A stretch of DNA of 51,030 nucleotides from an uncultured Bacteroidota bacterium (GCA_903916255.1 CAIWVW010000043.1:1-51030); one strand, 5' to 3'; shown: positions 1 to 8,925, counted from the first letter of the stretch. Made by a program: numbers and translations. Notes: generated from the letters alone by a model not told the origin.

Positions 1-762
1 GTGCTGATAGATTCTAACACTACAACAAGCAGAACAACATCGGTTACATTAGATACTACCACTACTATTCCAATGCCCGCAGGTACGTTTTCATACCCCA
101 AGCAATTACTTTACTATTTAAACGAAACACTAAACGCAAACGACTACTATACGTTGGTAATTACAAATACCAAAACCGGTAAAACAATTCGCGGTACTAC
201 AGGTTTGCTTTCTGATATTGCATTTACGGAACCGGAATATTTCACAAACAATAAAAATTTCCAAATCTCATTTATTCCTGACAATCCTACAGAAATAGCA
301 TGGACAACCAGTTATAATGCAAGAATTTATCAATTGGACATTAGGTTTTTTTATACTGAAATTGTAAATAATGACACCGCTAATAAATCGCTCGATTGGA
401 TTTTCTCCCCTGTTATTTCACCTACCATATCCGGCGGCGTTAGTTTATTTTATAATTTAACAGGACAGGGCTTGTGCACAACCATTTTAAACAGTATTCC
501 AATAAATACGTATGCTACAAGATATGCTGATTCATTACAAGTAATATTTACAACTGGCTCCGACGATTTGAATACTTACGTACAGTTGAGCCAGCCGCCA
601 ACCGGTATCAATCAGGATGTGCCTTCTTTTTCAGATGTTGAAAACGGTGTTGGGCTATTTACGGCAAGGCATGTGCAAACTATTTCGAAAAGTATAGATA
701 CCCAACTTCTCGATACCCTTACTATGGAAACGAAATACCTTCCTCTTAATTTTCAGCAATAA
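1..762 (+). CDS. Secreted hypothetical protein, 5'-truncated by window edge
   Basis: The frame is already open at base 1, so these 253 residues are probably the C-terminal part of a longer protein; the GTG at base 1 is not convincing as a start and no signal peptide is visible. The chain is rich in Thr, Asn and Tyr with alternating beta-strand-like segments and no catalytic motif. The overall pattern (a GTTGL-type early strand, an IYQLDIRFFYTE segment and a C-terminal SDVENGVGLF block) resembles uncharacterised Bacteroidota exported beta-sandwich proteins, possibly the DUF4249 group, but this is from memory and uncertain. It ends 55 nt before the next gene on the same strand. No T9SS sorting domain is seen at its end. 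Confidence 0.6.
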   Translation: MLIDSNTTTSRTTSVTLDTTTTIPMPAGTFSYPKQLLYYLNETLNANDYYTLVITNTKTGKTIRGTTGLLSDIAFTEPEYFTNNKNFQISFIPDNPTEIAWTTSYNARIYQLDIRFFYTEIVNNDTANKSLDWIFSPVISPTISGGVSLFYNLTGQGLCTTILNSIPINTYATRYADSLQVIFTTGSDDLNTYVQLSQPPTGINQDVPSFSDVENGVGLFTARHVQTISKSIDTQLLDTLTMETKYLPLNFQQ

Positions 763-817
763 TCATAACTTATTTGATTCTTTTGCGTAAAGATTAAAAA
801 ATCGTAAAAAAACACCC

Positions 818-1690
818 ATGGCTGATTTAAATAAAAAAGAAGTAAACGCCTTAATTAACTTGCTGGATGACCCGGACGAACGAATCTTCAGCACAATAAA
901 AGGAAAGATACTGGGCCTTGGGGAAAAAGCTATTCCGGTACTTGAAGATGCCTGGGAAAGTTCGGCCAGCATGGTGCTTCAAACCCGTATCGAAAATATT
1001 ATTCACCGTATTCAGTTCGACAAAACGCTGGAAGCTATAACTGAATGGAAACAAAAAGAATCGCCAGACCTGCTGGAAGGCGCTATTTTGATAGCCCGCT
1101 ACCATTACCCCGAACTGGATGAAGCCAAAATAAATGAAGGCATCCGCCAGTTGCATCAGGATGTATGGCTGGAAATGAATGACCAGCTTACAGCCCTTGA
1201 AAAAATTCGCGTAATTAACCACATATTCTTTGATGTTCACCGCTTTGTAGGCAATACTGAAAACTATACAGCGCCTGAAAATTCATATATCAATAAGGTT
1301 CTTGAATCTAAAAAAGGAAACCCGCTTTCACTTGCAATTATATATTTGACCCTTTGCAAAAAGCTAAATCTTTCGGTATATGGCGTTAACCTGCCACAGC
1401 ACTTTGTAATGGTATATATAGATGAACTGATATTCGCTTCCGAAAACAAAGAAGATAATATCATGTTTTACATAAATCCCTTCAGCAAGGGCGCCATTTT
1501 CAGCAAAAGGGAAATAGATATTTTCCTTAACCAGCTTGCCATCGACCCCCAAAAATCGTTCTATCTACCCTGCTCCAATGTTGAGATTATAAAGCGTTTG
1601 GTTCGCAACCTGATTACATCCTACACTAATTTGGATGAGCATGATAAGATTGACGACCTGAAAGAAATTCTGAAAACATTGAATTCGTAA
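818..1690 (+). CDS. SirB1-family transglutaminase-like protein
   Basis: A 290-residue protein with the layout of the SirB1 family: a helical, HEAT-like N-terminal third (about residues 1-110) followed by a transglutaminase-like core. The core shows the family block GNPLSLAI (about 167-174) and NLPQHF (about 191-196), which supplies the conserved His region. The classic transglutaminase catalytic Cys is not evident at the expected place, as is common in this family, so enzymatic activity is doubtful. Family members are cytoplasmic and of unknown molecular function. ATG at 818 is the first in frame and the N-terminus has no signal peptide. It converges on the small heat-shock gene across a shared hairpin terminator. 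Confidence 0.85.
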   Translation: MADLNKKEVNALINLLDDPDERIFSTIKGKILGLGEKAIPVLEDAWESSASMVLQTRIENIIHRIQFDKTLEAITEWKQKESPDLLEGAILIARYHYPELDEAKINEGIRQLHQDVWLEMNDQLTALEKIRVINHIFFDVHRFVGNTENYTAPENSYINKVLESKKGNPLSLAIIYLTLCKKLNLSVYGVNLPQHFVMVYIDELIFASENKEDNIMFYINPFSKGAIFSKREIDIFLNQLAIDPQKSFYLPCSNVEIIKRLVRNLITSYTNLDEHDKIDDLKEILKTLNS

Positions 1691-1694
1691 ATTA

Positions 1695-1723
1695 AAAAGG
1701 CTCCGAAAATTCCGGAGCCTTTT
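1695..1723. terminator. Bidirectional intrinsic terminator
   Basis: Perfect 11-bp inverted repeat AAAAGGCTCCG / CGGAGCCTTTT with a 7-nt loop. It lies between the convergent SirB1-like and hsp20 genes and has an A tract on one side and a T tract on the other, so it can end transcription from both directions. Confidence 0.9.
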
Positions 1724-1744
1724 ACTTTTACAGGATGCTTAACC

Positions 1745-2194
1745 TTAGGAAACCTTGATTTCCTTAGTTGCTTTTTTAACTTCAATTTCCTTTTTAGGTA
1801 AATCGACAGAAAGAATTCCATTTTCATACTTAGCAGAAATTGCCTCCGTATTAATGTTTTCAGGAAGTGTAAAGCTCCTTGAAAATGAACCATAACGGAA
1901 TTCCCTGCGGCTGAATTTGGTGTTTTCTTCTTTCTTTTCTTCTTTATACTCGCTCGAGATAGTCAGCATACCATCTTCTGCGGCAATTTTGAAGTTTTCT
2001 TTGCTTATTCCGGGTGCGGAAACCTCCACCAGAAAAGCGTTTTCTTTTTCCGATACATTTACGGCCGGAACAAAGCCTGCACGGCCGCTCATATCATGCG
2101 TTAAATAATCATCCATTACGGAAAACGGATTCCATGAAAATACATCGTTACCGTTTCTGATAACTCCGGGTTTTGACCATTTTATAAGTGTCAT
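1745..2194 (-). CDS. Small heat-shock protein, Hsp20/alpha-crystallin family
   Basis: A 149-residue protein with an alpha-crystallin domain over roughly residues 40-140. It includes the VEVSAPGISKENFKI strand region, the FSRREFRYGSFSRSFTLP segment and the A-x-x-x-NGIL-x-V-x-LPK motif (ENGILSVDLPKKE) that ends the domain. Such proteins are ATP-independent cytoplasmic holdases that bind unfolding proteins. The length is typical. It is transcribed away from the ABC exporter gene; the 173-nt divergent gap contains a perfect palindrome (2266-2284) well placed to control it. A weak -7 box (GATATTTG on the minus strand, 2243-2250) lies just downstream of that palindrome. Confidence 0.95.
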   Translation of the reverse strand: MTLIKWSKPGVIRNGNDVFSWNPFSVMDDYLTHDMSGRAGFVPAVNVSEKENAFLVEVSAPGISKENFKIAAEDGMLTISSEYKEEKKEENTKFSRREFRYGSFSRSFTLPENINTEAISAKYENGILSVDLPKKEIEVKKATKEIKVS

Positions 2195-2265
2195 ATGATT
2201 TGAAATTTATTGGTTAATAATTTAGTTACATTAGCATTATTTCAAATATCATGCCAGCACTTTTC

Positions 2266-2284
2266 GACTGACATTTTGTCAGTC
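2266..2284. promoter_or_regulatory. Perfect palindrome, candidate operator of the hsp20 promoter
   Basis: GACTGACA-TTT-TGTCAGTC is an 8-bp perfect inverted repeat with a 3-nt spacer. It lies between the divergent hsp20 and ABC exporter genes, centred about 28 bp upstream of a weak hsp20 -7 box, where a -33 element would sit. The very short spacer and symmetry suit a dimeric repressor better than a terminator. The regulator is unknown. Confidence 0.55.
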
Positions 2285-2303
2285 AATTTTTCAACTTCTT
2301 TTG

Positions 2304-2338
2304 TTTGTGCCTGAATTTACAGCTTTTACCTACCTTTG
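2304..2338 (+). promoter_or_regulatory. Bacteroidota promoter of the ABC exporter gene
   Basis: -33 TTTG at 2304-2307 and -7 box TACCTTTG at 2331-2338, spaced 23 nt. The start codon follows 29 nt downstream. This fits the Bacteroidota consensus TTTG / TAnnTTTG. Confidence 0.75.
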
Positions 2339-2367
2339 CGAATACATTATAATAAGAATAGTTGTAA

Positions 2368-4143
2368 ATGAGCGACGTTAGCGGAAAAGCATTTGATTTT
2401 AAAGCCTTCAGGCGGATACTGGAATACCTCAGGCCCTATAAAATGGTGGCATGGTTCACCATTATCTCCAGTATTATGCTGGCAGCATTGGCACCTGCTA
2501 TGCCAAAGCTTATTCAATATACTTTAGATACAGCGGGAAAATTAGGCAAGGCACAAGGATTTCCGTTTCTTCTTAAAATGGGCGCCTTGCTTTTTGCCAT
2601 ATTGCTTCTGCGAAGCACCATCCAATTCCTGAATACTTATTTCACTAGTCTGTTGGGGCAGGATATTATTAAAGATATGCGGATAAAACTATATAAGCAT
2701 ATCCTGAACCTTAAGCTCCAGTTTTTCGACCGCACACCTGTCGGCACATTGGTAACACGCGTAAGCAGTGATATTGAAACCATCTCCGATGTTTTTTCCG
2801 ATGGTTTAATCATCATAATTAATCAGGCCTTGATTGTGATTGTAATTATAGTAGCCATGTTGGTGCAAGACTGGAGAATGGCCCTGTTGAGTTTAAGTGT
2901 TTTTCCGGTACTTATTTTCGCCACATACCTGTTTCAGCGAGCCACGCGTGCCTCGTTTCAGGACGTAAGGGTACAGGTAGCCAAACTAAATGCCTTTGTT
3001 CAGGAACATATTACAGGTATGAGTATTGTTCAGGTTTTTAACCGTGAAAAAGTGGAATTGGATAAGTTTAAGCAGATTAACAATAGCCATAAAATGGCGA
3101 ACATCCGTTCTATTTGGTACTATTCCATCTTTTTTCCGGTGGTCGATATTTTATCTTCCATATCTATTGCTCTTATTGTTTGGTGGGGAACCAGAGGTAT
3201 GTTAGGCAAAACGGAAACATTCGGAACCATTGCCCAGTATATATTTTACATTAATGCATTATTCGGGCCTATACGCCAATTATCTGATAAGTTTAACACC
3301 CTGCAAATGGGCGTAGTAAGCTCCGACCGCATCTTTACCTTGCTTGATATGGAAGGAAAAATAGAAGATAAAGGAACACTGGCTATCGATAAACTGAAAG
3401 GCAAAATAAAATTTGAGGATGTTTACTTTGCATACAGCAATGATGATTATGTTTTAAAAGGTGTTTCATTTGATATTGAAGAAGGCAAAACCCTTGCCAT
3501 TGTGGGTGCTACCGGAGCCGGAAAATCATCTATCATAAATATTCTCGGGCGTTTTTATGAGTTCCAGAAAGGCTCTATCTTATTAGATGATAATGAAATT
3601 CGTGACTATACAATCGAAACATTGCGCAAAAATATTGCCATTGTTTTGCAGGATGTCTTCTTGTTTTCCGATACTATCGCAAATAATATTGCATTATACA
3701 ATAAGGATGTAACTATCGAAAAAATCAAAGCCGCCGCTGAGGCCATAGGTGCCGAAGAATTTATTGAAAGTCTGCCCGGAGGATATGATTACAATGTAAG
3801 GGAACGCGGCAATATGCTTTCAGCCGGACAGCGGCAATTAGTATCATTTATCAGGGCATATGTGCAAAACCCTGCTATTTTAGTGCTTGATGAAGCCACT
3901 TCCTCTATAGATACGGAAACAGAACGGCTAATACAAAATGCGATTGAAAAGCTAACGGAACACCGTACATCCATCATTATTGCCCACAGGCTTGCAACCA
4001 TACAGCGGGCTGATAAGATTTTGGTACTCGACCATGGGGTTGTTATGGAAGCCGGCACACATAAAGAACTTTTACAAAAGGATGGATTTTACCGAAAACT
4101 GTATGAAATTCAATTCAAAAGCGAAGAAAAACTGAGGGCTTAA
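2368..4143 (+). CDS. MsbA-like ABC exporter half-transporter (permease-ATPase fusion)
   Basis: A 591-residue protein with six transmembrane helices in the first ~320 residues and a C-terminal nucleotide-binding domain. The ATPase has Walker A GATGAGKSS (about residue 380), signature LSAGQ (about 484), Walker B ILVLDEATSS (about 505) and the H-loop in IIAHRL (about 538). It would work as a homodimer or heterodimer exporting a lipid or hydrophobic compound across the inner membrane. No partner half-transporter is adjacent, which favours a homodimer. Whether it is the lipid A flippase cannot be decided here, since Bacteroidota carry several such paralogues. Its own promoter precedes it. Confidence 0.93.
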   Translation: MSDVSGKAFDFKAFRRILEYLRPYKMVAWFTIISSIMLAALAPAMPKLIQYTLDTAGKLGKAQGFPFLLKMGALLFAILLLRSTIQFLNTYFTSLLGQDIIKDMRIKLYKHILNLKLQFFDRTPVGTLVTRVSSDIETISDVFSDGLIIIINQALIVIVIIVAMLVQDWRMALLSLSVFPVLIFATYLFQRATRASFQDVRVQVAKLNAFVQEHITGMSIVQVFNREKVELDKFKQINNSHKMANIRSIWYYSIFFPVVDILSSISIALIVWWGTRGMLGKTETFGTIAQYIFYINALFGPIRQLSDKFNTLQMGVVSSDRIFTLLDMEGKIEDKGTLAIDKLKGKIKFEDVYFAYSNDDYVLKGVSFDIEEGKTLAIVGATGAGKSSIINILGRFYEFQKGSILLDDNEIRDYTIETLRKNIAIVLQDVFLFSDTIANNIALYNKDVTIEKIKAAAEAIGAEEFIESLPGGYDYNVRERGNMLSAGQRQLVSFIRAYVQNPAILVLDEATSSIDTETERLIQNAIEKLTEHRTSIIIAHRLATIQRADKILVLDHGVVMEAGTHKELLQKDGFYRKLYEIQFKSEEKLRA

Positions 4144-4246
4144 TTCAAGCATTACTATACTTATTAACAAATTATTAAAAGAGGTTATTAACACTTTGTT
4201 AACAATTTGCTTGCCGATTTGAACACCGTATTGTGGAAAAAGATTA

Positions 4247-4254
4247 TATATTTG
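4247..4254 (+). promoter_or_regulatory. -7 box upstream of the GIY-YIG gene
   Basis: TATATTTG matches TAnnTTTG and lies 23 nt before the ATG at 4278. A TTTG at 4218-4221 (25-nt spacing) may be the -33 element. Confidence 0.6.
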
Positions 4255-4277
4255 TACTTATACAGATTTAAAGTACT

Positions 4278-4634
4278 ATGTCAATTCATAAAAGGTGGTC
4301 CAGTTACACCGAAAAAAATGCGTCCTCGGAACCTAACAGTTTTGGAATTTACGAAATAGGAGATATTGAAACCGGAGCCATTCTCTATATTGGAGAAGGT
4401 AATATCCGTGCAGGATTGCTGGCCCATTCACCCGATGGAGGAAAGAAAAAACACATTTCTATATTCGGGACTTCCATAGTAGGTTTATATGGCTACCGTT
4501 TTGAACTAACCAAGACCCGTGAAAAGGCTAAACAACGCCAAAAAGAGCTCTTAAAAGATTTTAAAAACACCTACGGCTCATTGCCACGTTTTAACCAAAA
4601 ACAGGAAAAATCGGCTACGCCGGTATTTATTTAA
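4278..4634 (+). CDS. Small GIY-YIG nuclease-like domain protein
   Basis: A 118-residue single-domain protein. GIY at residues 23-25 and YIG at 37-39 are spaced as in the GIY-YIG nuclease fold, followed by an Arg (R44) and His (H50). A basic helix (TREKAKQRQKELLKDF) near residue 77 carries Glu residues where the family has its metal-binding Glu. No extra DNA-binding domain is present. The fold assignment is from motif spacing; actual nuclease activity is uncertain because the catalytic Glu cannot be placed without an alignment. It stands alone behind its own promoter, and a REP-like inverted repeat follows it. Confidence 0.65.
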   Translation: MSIHKRWSSYTEKNASSEPNSFGIYEIGDIETGAILYIGEGNIRAGLLAHSPDGGKKKHISIFGTSIVGLYGYRFELTKTREKAKQRQKELLKDFKNTYGSLPRFNQKQEKSATPVFI

Positions 4635-4662
4635 ACAGTTTTATGTATTATTCCGTTGTGCA

Positions 4663-4734
4663 GAGATTGCTTCGCAAAGCCTCGCAATGACGTAATACCA
4701 CTATGTTCGTCATTGCGAGGAACGAAGCAATCTC
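4663..4734. repeat. REP-like imperfect inverted repeat
   Basis: The left arm (4663-4692) reads GAGATTGCTTCG, a 6-nt insert, then CTCGCAATGACG. The right arm (4708-4734) reads CGTCATTGCGAG, a 3-nt insert, then CGAAGCAATCTC. The paired 12-mers are exact complements, so a long cruciform or RNA hairpin with a 15-nt loop is possible. The words CGTCATTGCGAGG and GAAGCAATCTC recur as dispersed intergenic repeats in many bacterial genomes. It sits in the 136-nt convergent gap between the GIY-YIG and lipoprotein genes. Confidence 0.85.
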
Positions 4735-4770
4735 AATTCCAATTTTAACTGTTACACAATAATTCTGCTA

Positions 4771-5229
4771 TTATTGTTCGGAAGGAGGAGTTTTCGGATT
4801 CTTTATCCGGATGGCTTTTATTTGATTAAAGTTTAACTTTTCCTGTACAGAGGGAAACGATAACTGTCCATATAAAAGACTATCCTTGGCAAACATGGTG
4901 CGGAAAAGAAGCCGTTTCTTGTCGTCGTCTTTAGTAGTTATTATAGCCACAGTATTAACATATACGTTAATCAGTTTTGTATTACCTGCTTTATCATTAC
5001 ATGTAATTTGCTGTAAGCCGTTATTAAAGTATTTGGTTAACACTATTACATCCCAATATTTGTGATTATAGGCAGCCGCAGTGTCTTTTATTTTGGATAG
5101 CTCCGTATGCAGGTTATCGGCACTCATATAATATGAATTGTAGCAGGATTGCAGGGAAGCAAGGATGTAAAAGAGGGAGAGATATTTTAGGGTTTGCTTG
5201 AGCACGGAGCAAAAGTAGGGTAATAGCAT
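4771..5229 (-). CDS. Hypothetical lipoprotein
   Basis: A 152-residue protein whose N-terminus ends in a lipobox-like LASLQSC (Cys about residue 29), so it is likely exported and lipidated. The mature part has charged and beta-prone segments with no motif I recognise. A pattern such as 'VQEKLNFNQIKAIRIKNPK' near the C-terminus recalls short Bacteroidota envelope lipoproteins of unknown role. The only in-frame Met ahead of the signal sequence is the one used. It lies 24 nt downstream of the 1207-residue T9SS cargo gene on the same strand and could be co-transcribed with it. Confidence 0.7.
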   Translation of the reverse strand: MLLPYFCSVLKQTLKYLSLFYILASLQSCYNSYYMSADNLHTELSKIKDTAAAYNHKYWDVIVLTKYFNNGLQQITCNDKAGNTKLINVYVNTVAIITTKDDDKKRLLFRTMFAKDSLLYGQLSFPSVQEKLNFNQIKAIRIKNPKTPPSEQ

Positions 5230-5253
5230 AAGAGAGGTTTAACCATCTAACTA

Positions 5254-8200
5254 TTATCTATTTCTTATTATCACTAATTTGCGAACATTGATTCCACCTG
5301 TGGTCTTTACCCTTAAAGAATATACACCTGATGATAATCCTTCTAAACCTAAATGTTCGCTCACATTCCCGGCTAAACGAGTTTCCGACTTACTGAAGGC
5401 TATTTGCCCTAATTCATTAATTATATCAATAGCAACATTGCTATTTTTATTCAGAAAATAATTTAAGGTAACATTTCCATTGGATGGATCAGGGTAAATA
5501 ATTAGGTTGGAAATAGAATTATTTAGATTCGAAACGCCTAATATGATTGTATTAAATCCGTTTGAAAATGACCCTGAAAGTGTTGCGCTTAAATGTCCAT
5601 GTAAATAACCTGCCGTAGGAATACAGACTCCCGATGGATTTACTGCTTCAACCGCATAGTAAGAATTAAGCGGCGGGAAAGAATCGGTATAAGTAAGAAC
5701 TGTGTATGGCACCGAATCAATCTGCACCATGGCATTCAATGCAGGGCCACGGAAAATGCGATATTCAGTTGGAATAAAGCCCATATAAGTTGTCCAGTTT
5801 AAAATATAGGCATTTACACCTGTTGTTACAGAGAGATAAATACTTGTATGTGGAGCGCTTAAGGCAGATTCACCACAGGAATCTACCGTAGAAAGCTCAT
5901 AGCTTACAGGACCCGTCAAAGGATAAGAACCAATATCAACGTATTCAGTCAGAGAATCTAAGGGCTGGGAATATATGTAGGTAAATGTGGTATCAATAGG
6001 TAACTCATACCTATAAATATTGTAATACCCCGAATCAGGAGGAGAATTTGTTCTACTCCAAATTATTTCACACTTACTGTTAGCTGTGTCTACTGTAACA
6101 ATACAAATAGGCTGAACATAATGATTAACACAAAGCACAGTGATGGTTACAGAATCTGTAAATGTTCCGCAGGCAGTAGTCACAGTACAAGTGAAGGTAG
6201 TGGTAACAGTTGGAGTGGCAAAGGTAGAGTCGGTTAAAGGATTGCTGATATAACCCGAGGGAGCCCATGAAAAGGTGGCAGGTATGTTACATCTTGCGCT
6301 TAAAATGCAACTATCACCTATGTATATTGTTGAAGGATTCCCGCGAACCCGGAGGATTGTACCTGCTTTTACTGTATCGGTAGTAGTAACACTGCATCCT
6401 GTAGAATCGTTAATGGTCACGGTATATATTCCAGCACTTAACCCTGAAATGGTATCGCTGGTTTGTCCGCCGGGAGCCCATGAGTAAGTATAAGGGGGCG
6501 CCCCCAAAGAAGGTGTTGCAGTAACTGTTCCCAAATATGATGCGCAATAGCTGGACGTGGATGTAGTGGTAATCCTAAAACAATTTACCGTTACAAGTAC
6601 CGAATCAGTAAATGTTTTGCAGGCGGTAGTGATATTACATGAATATGTTGTGGAAACCATAGGTTTTGCCCAAGTAGAATCTGCATTAGGACTTCTAACT
6701 GAACCGGAAGGTAACCAATAATATGAAGCAGCTTCATTTGAATTTGCAACGAGAAGAGTACTATCTCGCATAACAATAGTTTGCGGTGTTGCGCTAATAG
6801 TTATGGTTGGATTTGGCCTGACATTAACAAGGAAAGATTGTACTCCCTCGCAAAGTCCATTATCAGCCGAAACTTGGTAAAGAATTGATACTGTAGGGTC
6901 AACTATAATCGTGCTATCGTTTAATGTTTTAACAATAGAATCATTGGCAGCCCATGAATAATTAGTATATCCACCGCGAACTGTCAAGGTATCATATTCA
7001 CCTGGACAGATAACGTTTTTTCCTGTTATTACCGGGACAGGATAATTTACAATGCTAATAGTTTCGGAAATCGTATCATTACAATAGCCATTGGAAAAGG
7101 CCAGAGTTACAGTGTAGGTTCCTAAAGTATTATAAGTATGTGAAGGATATTCAGTTGTCGAAGTATCAAGAGGTCCGCTAGAAGGGTCTCCGAAATTCCA
7201 TAAATAGGTATGTGCATTATTATAGCCATAAAAGTATACCGCAAATCCTACACAACTGCCACTATACCCAATTGAGGCATAAACAGCAGTATCTACAGTG
7301 ACATTCAAAAAAGTATCCGCTCCGCAGCCATTATACATTTCATGCATTTTAACCTTGTATGTTCCGGGTGCAGGGTATAACCATGAAGGGTTTAGAATAT
7401 TGGTATCGTTATAGTAATTCACATTATAAAAATCCCAATCAAAAGTTCCGCCTATCGGGCTTGAAGTATTAGTAAACTGTATTGTCTGCCCGGAGCATAC
7501 TGTATTGGCAGTACAGGTGGGGTGTGGGGCAGGTCCGGCAACTTTTCCAATTGTAATAGTTAGGGTATCAGCACAGGTGGCTCCACTTATAGGGCTGCAA
7601 ACTACGCTATAAGTTCCGGTGCTGTCTATCCAAATGTTCTGTGTACTATCGCTGCCTCTAATACCATTTAGGGGCCCAGACCAGGAATAAGTAGTGGTAG
7701 GTGGGGCTGTTAGAAGAATTGAATCTTGTCCGCAAAAATTAGGAGATGAAGTAATAATAGTAAGAGGCGAACAGTTAGCATCAATATAGGCATACCCAAA
7801 ATGTCCTCCTTCGGAGCAATCAGCTACTTCAAACACAATAGTTACACATTGGCCCACATAATTCGACAAAGGAACATTTACAGTTGTCCAATTTGTGTAT
7901 TTCGTGTTACAGGGAATCCCTAAATAATGGGGATTATCATAGGTTAAACTATCAAATCCTGCCATATTATAACCTGAAACCACATTGTATTTACCACAAG
8001 AAGGAATAGTATCGCCATTTTGGTCAAGCACCACGGCACAAAAAAATGGTTGGTCGCTGTATGGATGATTTGGTTGTTGCAAAAATAAGGCGTATTGATA
8101 AGTGAGATTCGAAGTAGATGGCGTGACCAGGAATGTTTTGCTTAAAATGGCTACCCCCTGCCCATTTATCTGGCTATCTCCCAACATAGCAGAATAGTGG

Positions 8201-8877
8201 CCACCCCAAGGTGAAACCCTCGGTATACTTGGAACAACATAGTCATATCCACCCGAAGTGATAGAAAGCTGATAATCGGTAGCAAGGTTTACAGAATAAT
8301 AGGATAACATATTTTGTATAACCATAGAATCATTGCAAGCTTGGGTTACTGCACCCAAGGGGCCACCGGTAATGTTATATATAAATGTATTGGAGTAATT
8401 CATGGCATAATATCCATTCCAGCCGTTAAAGTTTCCGTTTTCAAAACCAATATTATCGCAACCATTTGAATCACATGGGTTAGAAGTCAGTTTTTTACCA
8501 AGGGAAACAGGGTGGGCATACTCTGTGATAGTACTTTGGTAATTCCTCTTGATATCTACATATTTTCCATATAAGAGCCGTAAGGCATTTTTAGCCTCAG
8601 CAATATTTCTTGAAATGGTTGCAGCATCAAAATTAGTTTTGCGAGCTTCCGACAAAACCTGTGCTTTCATTAACAAAATCTGATTTGCATCAAATCTGAT
8701 GAAACCTTCAAAGTCTTCGTCACTTGCAGTATTTATAGTCTGAACATATTTAAGGGCTTCATTCCACACCACCGAAAAACTCTCCGATTGCTCCACATTC
8801 TTATTTTTTTGGGTTTGCGCGATTCCTTCCCCAAAAATAAATGATAGCAACAAAAAGAAAAAGTAATGCTTAGTCAT
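5254..8877 (-). CDS. Large T9SS cargo protein with PKD and SprB-type repeats
   Basis: A 1207-residue secreted protein. A signal peptide ends near GIAQ (residue 21). A short helical segment follows (about 25-110), then a lectin/jellyroll-like region starting at GFENGNFNGW. Ig-like and PKD domains come next, with PKD strands seen as FDWDFYN and YLWNFGDPS. An SprB-like repeat (TPSLGAPPYTYSWAPGGQTS...GIYTVTINDSTGC) and fibronectin-like modules follow. The last ~80 residues are a type A sorting domain (IIYPDPSNGNVTL to VRKLVIIRNR). It should cross the outer membrane by the type IX system and be released or attached at the surface, probably as an adhesin; no enzyme motif is visible. The -7 box sits almost on the start codon, suggesting a leaderless mRNA. 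Confidence 0.9.
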   Translation of the reverse strand: MTKHYFFFLLLSFIFGEGIAQTQKNKNVEQSESFSVVWNEALKYVQTINTASDEDFEGFIRFDANQILLMKAQVLSEARKTNFDAATISRNIAEAKNALRLLYGKYVDIKRNYQSTITEYAHPVSLGKKLTSNPCDSNGCDNIGFENGNFNGWNGYYAMNYSNTFIYNITGGPLGAVTQACNDSMVIQNMLSYYSVNLATDYQLSITSGGYDYVVPSIPRVSPWGGHYSAMLGDSQINGQGVAILSKTFLVTPSTSNLTYQYALFLQQPNHPYSDQPFFCAVVLDQNGDTIPSCGKYNVVSGYNMAGFDSLTYDNPHYLGIPCNTKYTNWTTVNVPLSNYVGQCVTIVFEVADCSEGGHFGYAYIDANCSPLTIITSSPNFCGQDSILLTAPPTTTYSWSGPLNGIRGSDSTQNIWIDSTGTYSVVCSPISGATCADTLTITIGKVAGPAPHPTCTANTVCSGQTIQFTNTSSPIGGTFDWDFYNVNYYNDTNILNPSWLYPAPGTYKVKMHEMYNGCGADTFLNVTVDTAVYASIGYSGSCVGFAVYFYGYNNAHTYLWNFGDPSSGPLDTSTTEYPSHTYNTLGTYTVTLAFSNGYCNDTISETISIVNYPVPVITGKNVICPGEYDTLTVRGGYTNYSWAANDSIVKTLNDSTIIVDPTVSILYQVSADNGLCEGVQSFLVNVRPNPTITISATPQTIVMRDSTLLVANSNEAASYYWLPSGSVRSPNADSTWAKPMVSTTYSCNITTACKTFTDSVLVTVNCFRITTTSTSSYCASYLGTVTATPSLGAPPYTYSWAPGGQTSDTISGLSAGIYTVTINDSTGCSVTTTDTVKAGTILRVRGNPSTIYIGDSCILSARCNIPATFSWAPSGYISNPLTDSTFATPTVTTTFTCTVTTACGTFTDSVTITVLCVNHYVQPICIVTVDTANSKCEIIWSRTNSPPDSGYYNIYRYELPIDTTFTYIYSQPLDSLTEYVDIGSYPLTGPVSYELSTVDSCGESALSAPHTSIYLSVTTGVNAYILNWTTYMGFIPTEYRIFRGPALNAMVQIDSVPYTVLTYTDSFPPLNSYYAVEAVNPSGVCIPTAGYLHGHLSATLSGSFSNGFNTIILGVSNLNNSISNLIIYPDPSNGNVTLNYFLNKNSNVAIDIINELGQIAFSKSETRLAGNVSEHLGLEGLSSGVYSLRVKTTGGINVRKLVIIRNR

Positions 8878-8881
8878 CCCA

Positions 8882-8889
8882 CAAATATA
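8882..8889 (-). promoter_or_regulatory. -7 box of the 1207-residue T9SS gene, leaderless arrangement
   Basis: On the minus strand TATATTTG ends at 8882 and the ATG begins at 8877, only 4 nt later. With the usual distance from this box to the transcription start, the mRNA would begin at or next to the start codon. Confidence 0.55.
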
Positions 8890-8925
8890 GCTAAATTTTA
8901 TTTACCTGAAAATGAAATACATTTG

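Noticed and set aside
2240-2262. Sigma-54-like sequence (TGGCAT-N5-TTGAA) on the minus strand before hsp20
   Set aside because: The -12 element lacks the conserved GC and there is no enhancer-binding protein gene nearby.
4188-4202. TTAACA-CTT-TGTTAA as terminator of the ABC exporter gene
   Set aside because: The stem is only 6 AT-rich base pairs without a T-run and lies just upstream of the next promoter.
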